NCBI GenBank assembly: GCA_025934735.1
Contig: JAICWP010000007.1
Span: forward strand, 62,001-126,000
Reading direction: 5' to 3'
Length of the DNA stretch: 64,000 nucleotides
From: Terriglobales bacterium
Lineage (GTDB): Bacteria; Acidobacteriota; Terriglobia; Terriglobales; Acidobacteriaceae
In this document: piece by piece, positions 16,712-25,299 of the stretch
Layout of the letters: the number at the start of each line of letters is the position of its first letter
Numbering within the stretch: position 1 is the first letter of the stretch
Program-made: the position numbers and the translations under genes
The notes under the pieces: model-generated
What the model was told of the DNA's origin: nothing
Database searches by the model: none
What the model saw: the letters and a program-made list of their open reading frames with translations, nothing else

Positions 16712-18676
16712 ATGGCTAAGGACAAAGACTCGACCGCGTACGACCGCTATCTGGGAATGGACCGGCCCATCACGCGGCGCGACTTTCTCAACGGCATGGC
16801 TATTGCCATCGGGGCGAGCTTGCTGCCGAGGAACGCACTGAGTGAAGCGACCATGGCCGAAGCCCAAGATCGGCCGGGTTACTATCCGCCTACCCTCACG
16901 GGAATGCGCGGCAGCCAACCCGGATCATTCGAGATTGCCCACAGTTTGCGCGACGGCACCTTCTGGCAGAGTGCGAGCAAAGCCAACGATACGGGCGAAT
17001 CCTACGACCTAGCGGTAGTGGGCGGAGGCATTAGCGGTCTGGCGGCGGCGCACTTTTTTCGCGAACAAGCCGGGCAGAGCGCTCGCATTCTCATTCTTGA
17101 GAACCACGACGACTTTGGCGGGCACGCCCGGCGCAACGAGTTTCACCTCGGCGGCAGGCTGCAACTGATGAACGGCGGAACCATGCTGATTGACAGCCCC
17201 ACTCCTTACAGCACGCAGGCCGCGGGGCTGCTGAGAAAGCTCGGCATTGATCCGCCGAAGCTGGCGGCACAGTGCAACGATTCCAAGCTGTACAGCTCGC
17301 TGGGACTGCAGCCGGCAGTCTTCTTTGATAAGCAGACTTTTGGCGAAGACCGGCTGGTCGTGGGCGAACCGGGAGCCGACTGGCAGGGCGGGAGCACAAG
17401 CAGGGTGACGTGGAAGGATTTTCTGGCGCGCACGCCGATGTCCCCGCAAGTGCAGCGCGATATCGAGCGCATTCAGCAAGCGACGGTTGATTACATGCCG
17501 GGGCTGACGTCGGCGGAGAAGAAAGACCGGCTCTCCCGGATCAGCTACAAAGATTTTCTGCTGAACGTAGCGAAGGCCGCTGCGGGCGTGATTCTTTTCT
17601 ATCAGACGCGCACCAACGGCGAGTGGGGCGTGGGCATCGATGCCGAGCCAGCGCTGGACTGCTGGGCGCTGGGGCTGCCAGGCTTCCAGGGCATGAAGCT
17701 GGAGCCAGGGGCAGCGCCGCGCATGAGCTACACCGCGGCCGGATACGCAAATGGCGGGTCGTACCGCTTTCATTTTCCTGATGGCAACGCGACCATTGCG
17801 CGCCTGCTGGTGCGCGACCTTATCCCTGCAGCGGTGCCGGGGAACAGCGCGGAAGATGTGGTTACCGCCAAAATTGACTACACCCGGCTTGACCAGCCAA
17901 GCTCGCCGGTGCGGCTGAGGCTGAACAGCACGGTGGTGCGGGCGCGGAACTTGGGTGACGGGGCAGCCGCCCGCGAGGCGGAAATCACCTACGCTACCGG
18001 CCAACAGGTGTTCACGGTTCGCGCGAAAAACTGCGTGATGGCCTGCTGGAACATGATCATTCCTTACCTGGTGCCGGAACTCCCCGAGAAACAGAAGCAG
18101 GCGCTGCACTACCTGGTGAAGGTGCCACTGGTGTACACCAGTGTGGGCATTCGCAATTGGACTTCGTTCCAGAAGCTGGGCATTCGCGGCGTGCGCGCGC
18201 CCGGAGCGTACTGGATGGACATCAACCTTAATTGGCCAGTGAATATCGGCGGGTACAAGAGTGCTAAGAGCCCAGCAGAGCCGATGCTGCTGTTTCTGAG
18301 TCGCACACCCTGCAAGCCGGGCCTGCCGCCGCGCCAGCAGCAGATAGCTGGCCGGTATGAACTGCTGAGCACAACCTTTGAGACATTTGAACGCGCCATT
18401 CGCGACCAACTGGCGCGCACGCTGCGCGGCGGCGGATTCGATCCGGCTCGCGACATCCAGGCCATCACTGTCAATCGCTGGCCGCACGGGTATGGTTATG
18501 AGTACAACCCGCTGTTCGACCCGGAGTGGCCTGAAGCAGAGCGGCCGAATGTGATTGGCCGACAGCGGTTTGGGCGAATTGCGATCGCCAACACCGATTC
18601 AGCAGCCACCGCATACACCGACCAGGCGATTGACCAGGCGTGGCGGGCCGTAGGGGAGTTACTACAGGGGCGTTAG
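16712..18676 (+). CDS. Tat-exported FAD-dependent dehydrogenase, spermidine dehydrogenase-like, paralog 1
   Basis: A 654-residue flavoprotein. The Tat signal 'PITRRDFLNGMAIAIGASLL' (19-38) exports it folded. After a conserved linker 'YYPPTLTGMRGSQPGSFE' comes the FAD Rossmann motif 'VVGGGISGLAAAHFF', the second Gly-rich block 'NHDDFGGHARRNEF', and a C-terminal FAD contact region 'NRWPHGYGYEYNPL' to 'RFGRIAIANTDSAATAY'. The overall pattern matches proteins annotated as spermidine dehydrogenase (SpdH), an FAD enzyme oxidising polyamines; the assignment is from memory of the family and substrate is uncertain. It is first of three tandem paralogs, 43 bases before the second, and divergent from iorAB. 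Confidence 0.8.
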   Translation: MAKDKDSTAYDRYLGMDRPITRRDFLNGMAIAIGASLLPRNALSEATMAEAQDRPGYYPPTLTGMRGSQPGSFEIAHSLRDGTFWQSASKANDTGESYDLAVVGGGISGLAAAHFFREQAGQSARILILENHDDFGGHARRNEFHLGGRLQLMNGGTMLIDSPTPYSTQAAGLLRKLGIDPPKLAAQCNDSKLYSSLGLQPAVFFDKQTFGEDRLVVGEPGADWQGGSTSRVTWKDFLARTPMSPQVQRDIERIQQATVDYMPGLTSAEKKDRLSRISYKDFLLNVAKAAAGVILFYQTRTNGEWGVGIDAEPALDCWALGLPGFQGMKLEPGAAPRMSYTAAGYANGGSYRFHFPDGNATIARLLVRDLIPAAVPGNSAEDVVTAKIDYTRLDQPSSPVRLRLNSTVVRARNLGDGAAAREAEITYATGQQVFTVRAKNCVMACWNMIIPYLVPELPEKQKQALHYLVKVPLVYTSVGIRNWTSFQKLGIRGVRAPGAYWMDINLNWPVNIGGYKSAKSPAEPMLLFLSRTPCKPGLPPRQQQIAGRYELLSTTFETFERAIRDQLARTLRGGGFDPARDIQAITVNRWPHGYGYEYNPLFDPEWPEAERPNVIGRQRFGRIAIANTDSAATAYTDQAIDQAWRAVGELLQGR

Positions 18677-18719
18677 CCACAGGCAGGAAACAATCTGTAT
18701 CCAGGTAAAGGGCAATTCT

Positions 18720-20729
18720 ATGGGACAAGACGATCACGATTCCAAGCGGGACAAAGAACTGGGGATGGAGCGGCGGATTACGCGCCGCGATTTCTTAAAC
18801 GGAGTGGCGGTCACGGTAGGCGCCAGCCTGGTGCCCATGGGAGTGCTGGCGCAGGATTCGGGGCCAGATGCTTCAGGGCAGGACCCGCTGCTGGCTGCGG
18901 GGATCACCCAACAGGATCCACGCTATTACCCGCCGGCGCTAACCGGCATGCGCGGCAGCCATCCTGGGTCCTTCGAGGCGGCCCACCTGGTGCGTGATGG
19001 CAACTGGAAGGCAAGCGCAAGCAGCACCGGCGAGAGCTATGACCTCATCGTGGTGGGAGGTGGCATCAGCGGGCTGGCGGCGGCCTATTTTTATCGCAAG
19101 GCGGCTGGGAATAAGGCGCGCATTCTTATCCTGGATAATCACGACGACTTTGGCGGTCACGCCAAGCGCAATGAGTTCCGCCCGGGAGGACGCCTGCTGC
19201 TGGGCAACGGCGGCACCTTCGCAATCGAGTCGCCGTTTCCCTATAGCAAGGTTGCGCGCGGGCTGATGGAGGACCTGGGTATTAACCCGCCGGCGCTGGC
19301 GGCCAAGTACGCGCTGCCTAATCTCTATGAACGCCTGCAGGCGGCCGTCTTCTTCGATAAGGAGACTTTCGGCGCTGACCGCCTGGTAGCTGGCGAACCC
19401 AGTCGCGCCTGGATGGAGGCAACACCGAAATCGCTGCCCTGGAAGGAATACCTGGCCAAGTGTCCGCTCTCGGCGGAAGTGCGGCACGATATCCTGCGCA
19501 TCGAAACGCAAGAAACGGATTACATGACGGGCGTACCAGAAGCGGAAAAACGCGATCGCCTCTCCCGCATGAGCTACAAAGACTTTGTACTCAAGGTGGT
19601 GAAGGCTGGCCCGGGAGTGATTCCTTTCTACCAGAAGCGCACCCACGACCTGTATGGCGTAGGCATTGACGCGGTGCCGGCGCTGGACTGCTGGGCCCTG
19701 TATTTTCCAGGTTTCCAGGGCTTGGGGCTGCGCCGCGTGCCCGAGGGCAGGCTGAGCTTCACCGCGCGGGGCGCGGCCACGCCCGACCAGAAGCCCTACC
19801 ACTTCCATTATCCCGATGGCAATGCCTCCATTGCGCGCCTGCTGGTGCGCTCGCTAGTGCCGGGGTCGGTGCCGGGAAGCAATGCCGAAGACGTGGTCAT
19901 GACCAAGGTGGACTACAGCCGCCTGGACCAGGAAAGCTCGCCGGTGCGCCTGCGACTGAACAGCACGGCGGTGCAGGTGCGGCATGTGGGCGAACCGACC
20001 TCGGCAAAGGAGGCGGAAGTCGTCTACGCGCTCCAGGGCAAAGCCTATAAAGTGCGCGGAGCAGGCGTGGTGCTGGCCTGCTGGAACATGATGATTCCTT
20101 ACCTGTGCGCGGAAATCCCGGAGCAGCAGAAAAAAGCGCTGCATTATGGCAGCAAGGTGCCGCTGGTGTACACCACGGTGGCGGTGCGGAATTGGACCGC
20201 CTTCCAGAACCTCGGAGTGCAGCGTGCGTTCTGCCCGGGAATGTACCACTCCTCGCTAAGCCTCGATTGGCCCACCAGCATAGGCGGATACAAGTTCCCC
20301 ACATCGCCTGAGGAACCCATGCTGGTGCGCATGACGCGAACTCCCTGCTCGCCGGGAATGTCGGCGCGCGCGCAGCAAATGGCGGGGCGCTACGACCTGC
20401 TTTCCACTCCGTTCTCCACCTTCGAGCGCAATATTCGCGACCAGTTAGGGCGGGTACTCGGTGGTGGGGGATTCGACCCGGCACGCGACATCACGGCCAT
20501 AACCGTGAACCGCTGGCCGCACGGCTACGCCTACGAATACAACCCGCTGTGGGACCCGGACTGGCCTCCGGGGCAGTCGCCTTGCGAGGTCGGGCGGCAG
20601 AGGTTTGGACGAATTACAATCGCGAATTCTGATGCCGCTGCAGCAGCGTACACCGATAAAGCGATGGATGAGGGATACCGCGCCGTGACGGAATTGCTGG
20701 GCCAGGCGAGCGCTGCAGCAGGAGTCTAA
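18720..20729 (+). CDS. Tat-exported FAD-dependent dehydrogenase, spermidine dehydrogenase-like, paralog 2
   Basis: A 669-residue paralog of the preceding gene with the same order of parts: Tat signal 'RITRRDFLNGVAVTVGASLV', linker 'YYPPALTGMRGSHPGSFE', FAD motif 'VVGGGISGLAAAYFY', 'NHDDFGGHAKRNEF', 'NRWPHGYAYEYNPL' and 'RFGRITIANSDAAAAAY'. It is slightly longer between the Tat signal and the linker than its neighbours. It lies 25 bases before paralog 3, so the three are very likely one transcript. Its ribosome binding site (AAAGGG) is weak. The tandem arrangement points to local duplication followed by divergence, perhaps for different amines or for complex formation. Confidence 0.8.
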   Translation: MGQDDHDSKRDKELGMERRITRRDFLNGVAVTVGASLVPMGVLAQDSGPDASGQDPLLAAGITQQDPRYYPPALTGMRGSHPGSFEAAHLVRDGNWKASASSTGESYDLIVVGGGISGLAAAYFYRKAAGNKARILILDNHDDFGGHAKRNEFRPGGRLLLGNGGTFAIESPFPYSKVARGLMEDLGINPPALAAKYALPNLYERLQAAVFFDKETFGADRLVAGEPSRAWMEATPKSLPWKEYLAKCPLSAEVRHDILRIETQETDYMTGVPEAEKRDRLSRMSYKDFVLKVVKAGPGVIPFYQKRTHDLYGVGIDAVPALDCWALYFPGFQGLGLRRVPEGRLSFTARGAATPDQKPYHFHYPDGNASIARLLVRSLVPGSVPGSNAEDVVMTKVDYSRLDQESSPVRLRLNSTAVQVRHVGEPTSAKEAEVVYALQGKAYKVRGAGVVLACWNMMIPYLCAEIPEQQKKALHYGSKVPLVYTTVAVRNWTAFQNLGVQRAFCPGMYHSSLSLDWPTSIGGYKFPTSPEEPMLVRMTRTPCSPGMSARAQQMAGRYDLLSTPFSTFERNIRDQLGRVLGGGGFDPARDITAITVNRWPHGYAYEYNPLWDPDWPPGQSPCEVGRQRFGRITIANSDAAAAAYTDKAMDEGYRAVTELLGQASAAAGV

Positions 20730-20754
20730 TCCCTTCTCTCTCTTTGGATCACCA

Positions 20755-22668
20755 ATGACGAGAAAAGACGAGAGTACTCGCGACCGCGAATTGGGCATGC
20801 AACGCAAGATCACGCGACGCGACTTTCTGGATGGAGTCGCCCTCGCGATCGGCGGCTCACTGCTCTCGGCCAGCACACCGATTAGCGCAATGGCGCCGGG
20901 CAGCCAGAACTTTACTCCGGAGAAGAACGCGGGTCACTATCCGCCGGCCCTGCAGGGCATGCGCGGAAATCATCCCGGAAGTTTTGAAGTGGCGCACCGG
21001 CTGCGTGACGGCACCTTTTGGGAAGCGGCGGGCACGCCTGAGGACACCGGCGAGAAATATGACCTGGTGATTGTCGGTGGTGGCATCAGCGGGCTGGCAG
21101 CAGCCTACTTCTACCGCCAGGCAGCGGGCAGCAAAGCGCGCATCCTTATTCTCGATAATCACGACGATTTCGGCGGCCACGCCAAGCGCAATGAATTCCG
21201 CGTTGGCAAGCGCCTGCTGCTGAGCAACGGCGGCACCCAGTCCATTGATAATCCCTCCGAGTACAGCAAGGTGGCAAAAGGGCTGATCACCGAACTGGGC
21301 ATCAACCTACAGGAGTTTTACCCCGACTACGACAACGGGCTCTACGCGCACCTGCAGACCGCCTGCTTCTTCGACCAGGAGACGTTTGGCGCCGACCGCC
21401 TGGTCGTGGGCATGAACTCGTTGCCATGGAAGGAATTCCTCTCCCAGGCGCCGCTTTCGGCCACCGTGCGGCGCGACATCGAGCGAGTGTATGCGGAACA
21501 AACCGACTACATGGCGGGAATGTCCCCATCGCAGAAGCGGGCTGAACTGGCGAAGATCAGCTACGCCGAGTTTCTTACCAAGCACTGCAAGGTGAGCCCA
21601 CAAGCGCTGCCCTTTTTTCAGAAGTTTCCCCACGACCTGTTCGCGGTGGGGATTGAAGCGGTCTCGGCGCTCTCCTGCTTCGAAAACCCGGATGATTACA
21701 AATCTTTCCGCTATGCCGGCTTCGACGGGCTTGGCTTAGGTGAGCCGCACGACCAGGATCCCTACATCTTCCATTTCCCCGATGGCAATGCCTCCATCGC
21801 GCGACTGCTGGTGCGGTCGTTGATTCCGGGCAGCATTCCCGGACACACCATGGACGATGTTGTCACCGCGCGGGCCGACTACAGCCGCTTGGATTGGCAA
21901 GGATCAGCGGTGCGGCTTCGCCTGAACAGCACGGTAGTGCGTGCGCGGCATAACGGGCCGCCTGAGCGGGCGCAAGACGTAGAGGTTGATTATGTACGCG
22001 GCGGCAAGCTGCTGACGGTGCGCGCCGGCCGGTGCATCCTGGCCTGCTACAACATGATGATTCCCTACCTGTGCCCGGAGCTGCCGGAGAAACAGAAAAC
22101 GGCTCTGCACTATGACGTGAAAGAACCGTTCATCTACACCCATGTAGCGCTGCGCAACTGGAAGCCTTTCGCGAAACTGCGGACGCAGCAGATCGTGGCG
22201 CCCGGGGGATACCACTCGCTCACAAAGCTGGACTTCCCCGTGAGCATGGGGAAATACGAGTTCCCGCATCAACCGGAAGAGCCCATGGTCCTCTTCATGC
22301 TGCGCTGCCCGTGCAAACCGGGGCGGCCGCGGAAGACGCAGTACCGTGCGGGACGCTGGGAACTGATGACCACTCCCTTTTCCATTTTCGAGCGCAATAT
22401 TCGCGACCAACTGCAGCGCATGCTGGGCGGAGCGGGATTTGAGCCGGCGCGTGACATTGCGGGCATAACTGTGAACCGCTGGGCCCACGGCTACGCTTAT
22501 GAGTACAACTCCCTCTCCGATCCCGATTGGCCCGAGGAGCAGAGGCCGTGTGTAATCGGCAGACAGAAGTTCGGGCGCATCTCTATCGCCAATTCCGACG
22601 CCGGCGCCAGCGCCTACACCGATACGGCCATTGATCAGGCCTGGCGCGCGGTAAGAGAACAGGTGTAA
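20755..22668 (+). CDS. Tat-exported FAD-dependent dehydrogenase, spermidine dehydrogenase-like, paralog 3
   Basis: A 637-residue third paralog: Tat signal 'KITRRDFLDGVALAIGGSLL', linker 'YPPALQGMRGNHPGSFE', FAD motif 'IVGGGISGLAAAYFY', 'NHDDFGGHAKRNEF', 'NRWAHGYAYEYNSL' and 'KFGRISIANSDAGASAY'. It differs from the first two in the middle of the substrate domain: the block 'ALDCWALGLPGFQG' of paralog 1 is 'ALSCFENPDDYKSFRYAGF' here, so the substrate pocket is likely altered. It ends the operon and converges on the TPR membrane protein gene 11 bases away, with no intrinsic terminator visible between them. Confidence 0.8.
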   Translation: MTRKDESTRDRELGMQRKITRRDFLDGVALAIGGSLLSASTPISAMAPGSQNFTPEKNAGHYPPALQGMRGNHPGSFEVAHRLRDGTFWEAAGTPEDTGEKYDLVIVGGGISGLAAAYFYRQAAGSKARILILDNHDDFGGHAKRNEFRVGKRLLLSNGGTQSIDNPSEYSKVAKGLITELGINLQEFYPDYDNGLYAHLQTACFFDQETFGADRLVVGMNSLPWKEFLSQAPLSATVRRDIERVYAEQTDYMAGMSPSQKRAELAKISYAEFLTKHCKVSPQALPFFQKFPHDLFAVGIEAVSALSCFENPDDYKSFRYAGFDGLGLGEPHDQDPYIFHFPDGNASIARLLVRSLIPGSIPGHTMDDVVTARADYSRLDWQGSAVRLRLNSTVVRARHNGPPERAQDVEVDYVRGGKLLTVRAGRCILACYNMMIPYLCPELPEKQKTALHYDVKEPFIYTHVALRNWKPFAKLRTQQIVAPGGYHSLTKLDFPVSMGKYEFPHQPEEPMVLFMLRCPCKPGRPRKTQYRAGRWELMTTPFSIFERNIRDQLQRMLGGAGFEPARDIAGITVNRWAHGYAYEYNSLSDPDWPEEQRPCVIGRQKFGRISIANSDAGASAYTDTAIDQAWRAVREQV

Positions 22669-22679
22669 GTTGCGGAGGT

Positions 22680-24575
22680 TTAGCGCGACGGCGCGCTCAG
22701 GCTGCTGGCAATACGCTGCGCCGCGGCGAGATCCTGCGACACCCGACGGCCCTGCTCGATGGCCGCTTGCGATTCCCGTGCTCGCCCGCTCTGCTGCAGA
22801 GCCCGCGACAGCAACACGTAAAACACATCTGAGGGTTGAATGGCCACGGCCTCGGAATAGGACCGAACCGCCAACTCAGCATCGCCGAGTTGCTGGGCCA
22901 CAAGTCCCAACCCCAGTAGGGCCCGGATATTGCGCGGCCGCAGGTTGACTGCCGCCTGAAAGCTTTCCCGCGCCTGAGCCAAGTTTCCCATCTGGCGATA
23001 AATGTAGCCCATATTGCTGAAGGCGACGGCCCGCGACCTCGCGTCCCCGGTAATCTGCACGACCCTCTTGTAGCTATCGAGGGCAGCTTGCAGGTTCATA
23101 CGCTGCTGCTCGTAGAAACCAATATTCAAGTTGCTGATCGGATCGGAAGGATGAAGCGCTACGGCCCGGCGGAAATGCAGTGTTGCCTGCTCCAGTTGTC
23201 CTCGGTCCAATAACGCTCCGCCCAGTCCGTCCTCGGCAATGAAATTGTCAGGGGTGACCTGCAAGGCATGCGACCACAGCAGCACATTGTCGCTCCAGTA
23301 GCCGATCTGATGGTGAGTGACGGCACCCAGGCTGATCAACATTGCCAAGCTCACGCCAGCCAGCCAAGTGGCAGGGAGGCGGCGACTTTGCGCCCAATCT
23401 CCTACTCCCCAGCAAATCATGATGAACACTCCCAGGAAAGAGAGATAGGCGTAGCGATCCGCCATACCCTGGCTGCCCACCTGTACCAGGCCGATCATGG
23501 GCACCAGCGTTCCGAGAAACCAGAGCCATCCCACTACAAGATAACGGTGCTGCCTCGCCTTAATGACGAGTGCGGTCACCGTGGCCAGCACCAGCACCGC
23601 GGAGCAAACTTGCCACAGCTTCAGAGTGCCCGCCGGAAAGGGATACATGGGCGCAAGAGAGGCCGGCCACAGCGCCTTCCCCATGTAGCGCACATAGGAG
23701 ACGACGGCGTTCTCCACCCGGACGGGAAAGGGATAGCGCACCATGGAAGCAATGGCGTCCACCGCCTTTTGTGCGTTGATGGTGAGGACGGCGTTCACCA
23801 GAGAAAGAACCAGCAGGGGCACCTTCTCCGCCAGCAACCAGGAAAAGGACTTACGGCCTGCCTCCTGCGATGCTGCCGGAGTGGCGGATCGCCAAGGCAC
23901 GGAATTCATGCGCCGCAGCGGCCAGTAGTCCCAAAGCAGAAGCACGAATGGAAAGGTAATAATCTGCGCCTTGGCCATCAATCCCAACGCAAATAAGGCG
24001 GCGACGATGGCATAACGGCGCACCCCGGGTTTGTGTGTGTACCGTTGGTAGGCGCCCAGGGCGAGCAGGAAAAATAACATGCTCAGCAGGTTCTTACGTT
24101 CGGCGATCCACACCACCGATTCCACGTTGATGGGATGAAGAGCAAACAGACCCGCCACCATCAGGCTGCGCCAGGCATAACCGGTGCCCCGCTTCAGCAC
24201 AAAGAACAGCAGCACCACATTGAGCAAGTGAAACAGCAGGCTCATGTAATGGTGGCCGGCAGGATTGGTGTGGAACAACTGGCAATCCAGCATGTGTGAC
24301 AGCCAGGTCACGGGATGCCAGTTGAAGGCATAAGTAGTAAACGCCCACTTGATGCCTTCCCAATGCAGCCCCATCCGGACGTGCACGTTATCGGTTATGT
24401 AGCGGTCATCGTCGAAATTCGCGAAGGGGAGATGACTGACGCGGTTGTAAACCGCCAGTGTGACCAATATGAGAACAAGCGCAGCCATGAAGGCGTGGTT
24501 CTGAGGCGAAGCAGACAATCCCTCCGCACCGGAGGCTGAATCCACTTTCTTAAGCTGAACACCGGCAGAACTCAC
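22680..24575 (-). CDS. Polytopic membrane protein with C-terminal TPR repeats (O-glycosyltransferase-like)
   Basis: About 631 residues. The N-terminal 400 residues carry many hydrophobic helices and an early acidic loop 'PFANFDDDRYITDN' with 'NWHPVTWLSHMLD', the arrangement seen in Tmtc-like/PMT-related membrane proteins that glycosylate surface proteins. The C-terminal third is at least five TPR units ('ALDSYKRVVQI', 'FSNMGYIYRQMGNLAQARESF', 'ALLGLGLVAQQLGDAELAV'). The start is decided by the ribosome binding site: AGGAGG is six bases before the GTG at 24575, whereas the GTG at 24581 abuts it. Function is inferred from architecture only. Confidence 0.78.
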   Translation of the reverse strand: MSSAGVQLKKVDSASGAEGLSASPQNHAFMAALVLILVTLAVYNRVSHLPFANFDDDRYITDNVHVRMGLHWEGIKWAFTTYAFNWHPVTWLSHMLDCQLFHTNPAGHHYMSLLFHLLNVVLLFFVLKRGTGYAWRSLMVAGLFALHPINVESVVWIAERKNLLSMLFFLLALGAYQRYTHKPGVRRYAIVAALFALGLMAKAQIITFPFVLLLWDYWPLRRMNSVPWRSATPAASQEAGRKSFSWLLAEKVPLLVLSLVNAVLTINAQKAVDAIASMVRYPFPVRVENAVVSYVRYMGKALWPASLAPMYPFPAGTLKLWQVCSAVLVLATVTALVIKARQHRYLVVGWLWFLGTLVPMIGLVQVGSQGMADRYAYLSFLGVFIMICWGVGDWAQSRRLPATWLAGVSLAMLISLGAVTHHQIGYWSDNVLLWSHALQVTPDNFIAEDGLGGALLDRGQLEQATLHFRRAVALHPSDPISNLNIGFYEQQRMNLQAALDSYKRVVQITGDARSRAVAFSNMGYIYRQMGNLAQARESFQAAVNLRPRNIRALLGLGLVAQQLGDAELAVRSYSEAVAIQPSDVFYVLLSRALQQSGRARESQAAIEQGRRVSQDLAAAQRIASSLSAPSR

Positions 24576-24758
24576 GCGCACCCTCCTTGCGGCGAGTGTA
24601 TCCGATCTTCTCGTGCAGGCCAGTGAGTACGATGGTCCACAGCCGAATGGTGTCGGGAGGAAGGACCGCAGCGAAGTGCAAAGTACTTGGGATCGGCAGG
24701 GACTTCGATCCAGGGTTCCCCAGGGTGCGGGCTGGGCAGGCCCTCCCGCCGGTTTCAG

Positions 24759-24776
24759 TTCCGGCCAGAGCCGGAA
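24759..24776. repeat. Perfect REP-like palindrome
   Basis: TTCCGGC (24759-24765), loop CAGA, GCCGGAA (24770-24776). It lies between the divergent TPR and argR genes, just upstream of the argR promoter. The flanks (GATTCC on the minus strand) resemble interspersed palindromic elements; only one copy is evident in the window, so it could also be a simple cruciform. Confidence 0.45.
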
Positions 24777-24788
24777 TCCACGTTTGAC

Positions 24789-24855
24789 TTGACAGGACGT
24801 AGCAGATCAGTAGAATCGACGAATATTTATCCGTTTTCATTCATCTTTATTCATT
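24789..24855 (+). promoter_or_regulatory. argR-operon promoter with overlapping ARG-box-like operators
   Basis: TTGACA (24789-24794), 16-base spacer, TAGAAT (24811-24816): a near-consensus sigma70 promoter with start near 24823. Two AT-rich ARG-box-like sites overlap the start and leader: CGAATATTTATCCG (24820-24833) and TTCATCTTTATTCA (24840-24853), about 20 bases apart centre to centre, similar to the tandem spacing of known ARG boxes (consensus TGAAT-N4-ATTCA). Each is imperfect. Placement over the transcription start implies repression of the whole operon by its first product. Confidence 0.65.
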
Positions 24856-25299
24856 ATGGCAAAAGCAGGGCGGCAAAGGACAATCCTGGAACTGGTGCAG
24901 GAGAGTTCCATTGCCAGCCAGGAAGAATTGCAGCGGGCCTTGAGCAAACGTGGAATCCGGGTAGGACAGGCGACGCTTTCGCGCGACATCCACGAGCTCG
25001 ATTTGGTCAAGACCGCGGACGGATACGCGCTGCCTTCCGGGGGCACGGCGTCAGAAGCGGCGCTGCCTTCGGCTTCCCGCCTGGTACGGGAATTTGTGCT
25101 GGATGTGCGCCAGGCGCAGAACCTGGTGGTGGTGAAGACCGCGGTGGGCAGCGCCCAACCGGTCGCTGCCGCCCTCGACGGCGAAAGCTGGCCGGAGGTG
25201 GTGGGCACCATTGCCGGCGACGACGCCATTCTCATTGTGGCGGAGAACAACAAAGGCGCGGCCACGCTAGTGCAACGAGTACGGGAACTGTTGGCTTGA
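24856..25299 (+). CDS. argR: Arginine repressor
   Basis: A 147-residue ArgR: winged-helix DNA-binding domain (1-70, 'SQEELQRALSKRGIRVGQATLSRDIHEL') and C-terminal oligomerisation/arginine-binding domain ('NLVVVKTAVGSAQPVAAALD', 'VVGTIAGDDAILIVAE' with the Gly-Asp-Asp arginine-contact motif). As hexamer plus arginine it represses arginine biosynthesis. It is the first gene of the arginine operon and probably controls its own promoter. There is no Shine-Dalgarno sequence before the ATG; the leader is only about 33 AT-rich bases filled by the second operator, so translation may be inefficient or rely on low structure. Confidence 0.95.
   Translation: MAKAGRQRTILELVQESSIASQEELQRALSKRGIRVGQATLSRDIHELDLVKTADGYALPSGGTASEAALPSASRLVREFVLDVRQAQNLVVVKTAVGSAQPVAAALDGESWPEVVGTIAGDDAILIVAENNKGAATLVQRVRELLA

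Noticed and set aside
17009-18487. A 492-codon minus-strand open frame opposite the first FAD dehydrogenase
   Set aside because: Arg/His/Ala-rich composition typical of an antisense shadow in high-GC DNA; the plus strand carries clear FAD motifs.
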